Positions 5,429 to 5,888 of a stretch of DNA of 5,888 bases are shown here, piece after piece. Each line of letters starts with the position of its first letter. Position 1 is the stretch's first letter. The notes below the pieces were generated by a model, which worked only from the letters and a program-made list of their open reading frames with translations, was not told the origin of the DNA and ran no database searches. Source of the DNA: Candidatus Roizmanbacteria bacterium CG_4_10_14_0_8_um_filter_33_9 (GTDB lineage: Bacteria; Patescibacteriota; Microgenomatia; UBA1406; GWC2-37-13); contig PFLI01000193.1 of the NCBI GenBank assembly GCA_002785065.1, positions 1 through 5,888 on the forward strand, written 5' to 3'. A program made the position numbers and the translations under genes.

Positions 5429-5803
5429 ATGTTGCAATTACGATCAATGTTGACAGTAGCTGATAACAGCGGGGCAAAAAAAGTCTCAATGATAGGGATG
5501 CCAGGAAAAGGAAACAGAAAATACGCATATGTTGGTGAAATTATTAACGCATCTGTAAAAAAAGCAATTCCTTACGGACAGGTAAAAAAGGGAGAAAAGA
5601 TTTCAGCGGTTATCGTACGAACTCACAAAGAAAAAAGACGAAAGGATGGAAGTTATATTAGATTTGATGATAATGCGTGTGTAATTTTACAGAGCAAAGA
5701 GGTAAAAGATCCAAAGGGAACTCGAATTTTCGGTCCGATTGCAAAAGAGGTTAAAGAGGCAGGTTTTAATAAAATTGCAAGTTTAGCTGAAGAATTATAT
5801 TAA
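5429..5803 (+). CDS. rplN: 50S ribosomal protein L14 (uL14)
   Basis: L14 is a beta-barrel protein at the subunit interface, part of bridge B8 with 16S rRNA and the site where the silencing factor RsfS binds. With the ATG at 5429 the product is 124 residues, close to the usual 122, and aligns from its first residue with typical L14 (MLQLRSMLTVADNSGAKK). Other signatures are KKAIPYGQVKKGEKISAVIV (44-63), KDGSYIRFDDNACVIL (72-87) and GTRIFGPIAKE (97-107). A longer reading from TTG 5387 would overlap rpsQ and add 14 residues with no family match, so it is rejected. It starts 16 nt after rpsQ, with no Shine-Dalgarno. Confidence 0.97.
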   Translation: MLQLRSMLTVADNSGAKKVSMIGMPGKGNRKYAYVGEIINASVKKAIPYGQVKKGEKISAVIVRTHKEKRRKDGSYIRFDDNACVILQSKEVKDPKGTRIFGPIAKEVKEAGFNKIASLAEELY

Positions 5804-5804
5804 T

Positions 5805-5888
5805 ATGAAAGTCAAAAAAGGAGATAAAATTACAGTCATTACCGGGAAAGATAAAGGACGCGAAGGAATTATTGAAAAAATATATTTT
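5805..5888 (+). CDS. rplX: 50S ribosomal protein L24 (uL24), N-terminal 28 codons (3' end outside the window)
   Basis: L24 is a 50S assembly initiator protein. The visible part, beginning MKVKKGDKITVITGKDKG, is a KOW motif, the hallmark of the L24 N-terminus, and the gene is where L24 is expected, right after L14. The ATG lies 1 nt after the rplN stop. The frame is open to the end of the window, so about three quarters of the gene lies beyond it. Confidence 0.95.
   Translation, partial: MKVKKGDKITVITGKDKGREGIIEKIYF

Noticed and set aside
5283..5528. Minus-strand open frame of 81 codons over rpsQ and rplN
   Set aside because: Antisense to two confident genes, Leu/Phe-rich from A-rich DNA, no family match.

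Overview
This window is a segment of a bacterial ribosomal-protein cluster (the S10 locus). All genes lie on the + strand and are packed tightly. The order is: 3' end of tuf (EF-Tu), rpsJ (S10), rplC (L3), rplD (L4), rplW (L23), rplB (L2), rplV (L22), rpsC (S3), rplP (L16), rpmC (L29), rpsQ (S17), rplN (L14), and the first 28 codons of rplX (L24). The DNA is AT-rich and eleven of twelve visible stop codons are TAA. Several proteins are trimmed: L2 lacks about 17 N-terminal residues and S3 ends early. L3 carries the GQSDRERAPGSIG and TTTPGRV sequence style. Together with tuf directly preceding rpsJ, this suggests a reduced-genome bacterium of the Candidate Phyla Radiation (Patescibacteria). That placement is inference from gene style, not a phylogeny.

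Layout: (1) 1-880, tuf end and rpsJ, 46 nt apart. (2) 881-1035, the only substantial control region: a good sigma-70-type promoter (888-916), a possible leader hairpin (930-955), then a textbook intrinsic terminator (989-1017) ending 18 nt before the rplC start. The promoter precedes the terminator, so the layout resembles an attenuated leader for the rplC-onward operon rather than a simple operon end. (3) 1036-3442, rplC-rplD-rplW-rplB, with gaps of 7 nt or less and one overlap. (4) 3443-3906, rplV and a 102-nt stretch after it that reads as a lysine-rich extension of L22 cut off by one in-frame TAA. (5) 3907-5888, rpsC to rplX.

The most unusual features are these. rpsS (S19), which normally sits between rplB and rplV, is absent: only 2 nt separate those genes. 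The L22 tail is interrupted by a stop. A promoter plus terminator splits rpsJ from the rest of the operon. None of the twelve start codons visible here has a recognisable Shine-Dalgarno sequence.

Together these genes build both ribosomal subunits (S10, S3, S17 for 30S; L3, L4, L23, L2, L22, L16, L29, L14, L24 for 50S), and EF-Tu delivers aminoacyl-tRNA to the finished ribosome. I see no mobile element, CRISPR array, tRNA or rRNA gene, and no gene-free stretch longer than 155 nt. Apart from the points above this is a conserved housekeeping region, and I find no evidence for a novel multi-gene system in it.
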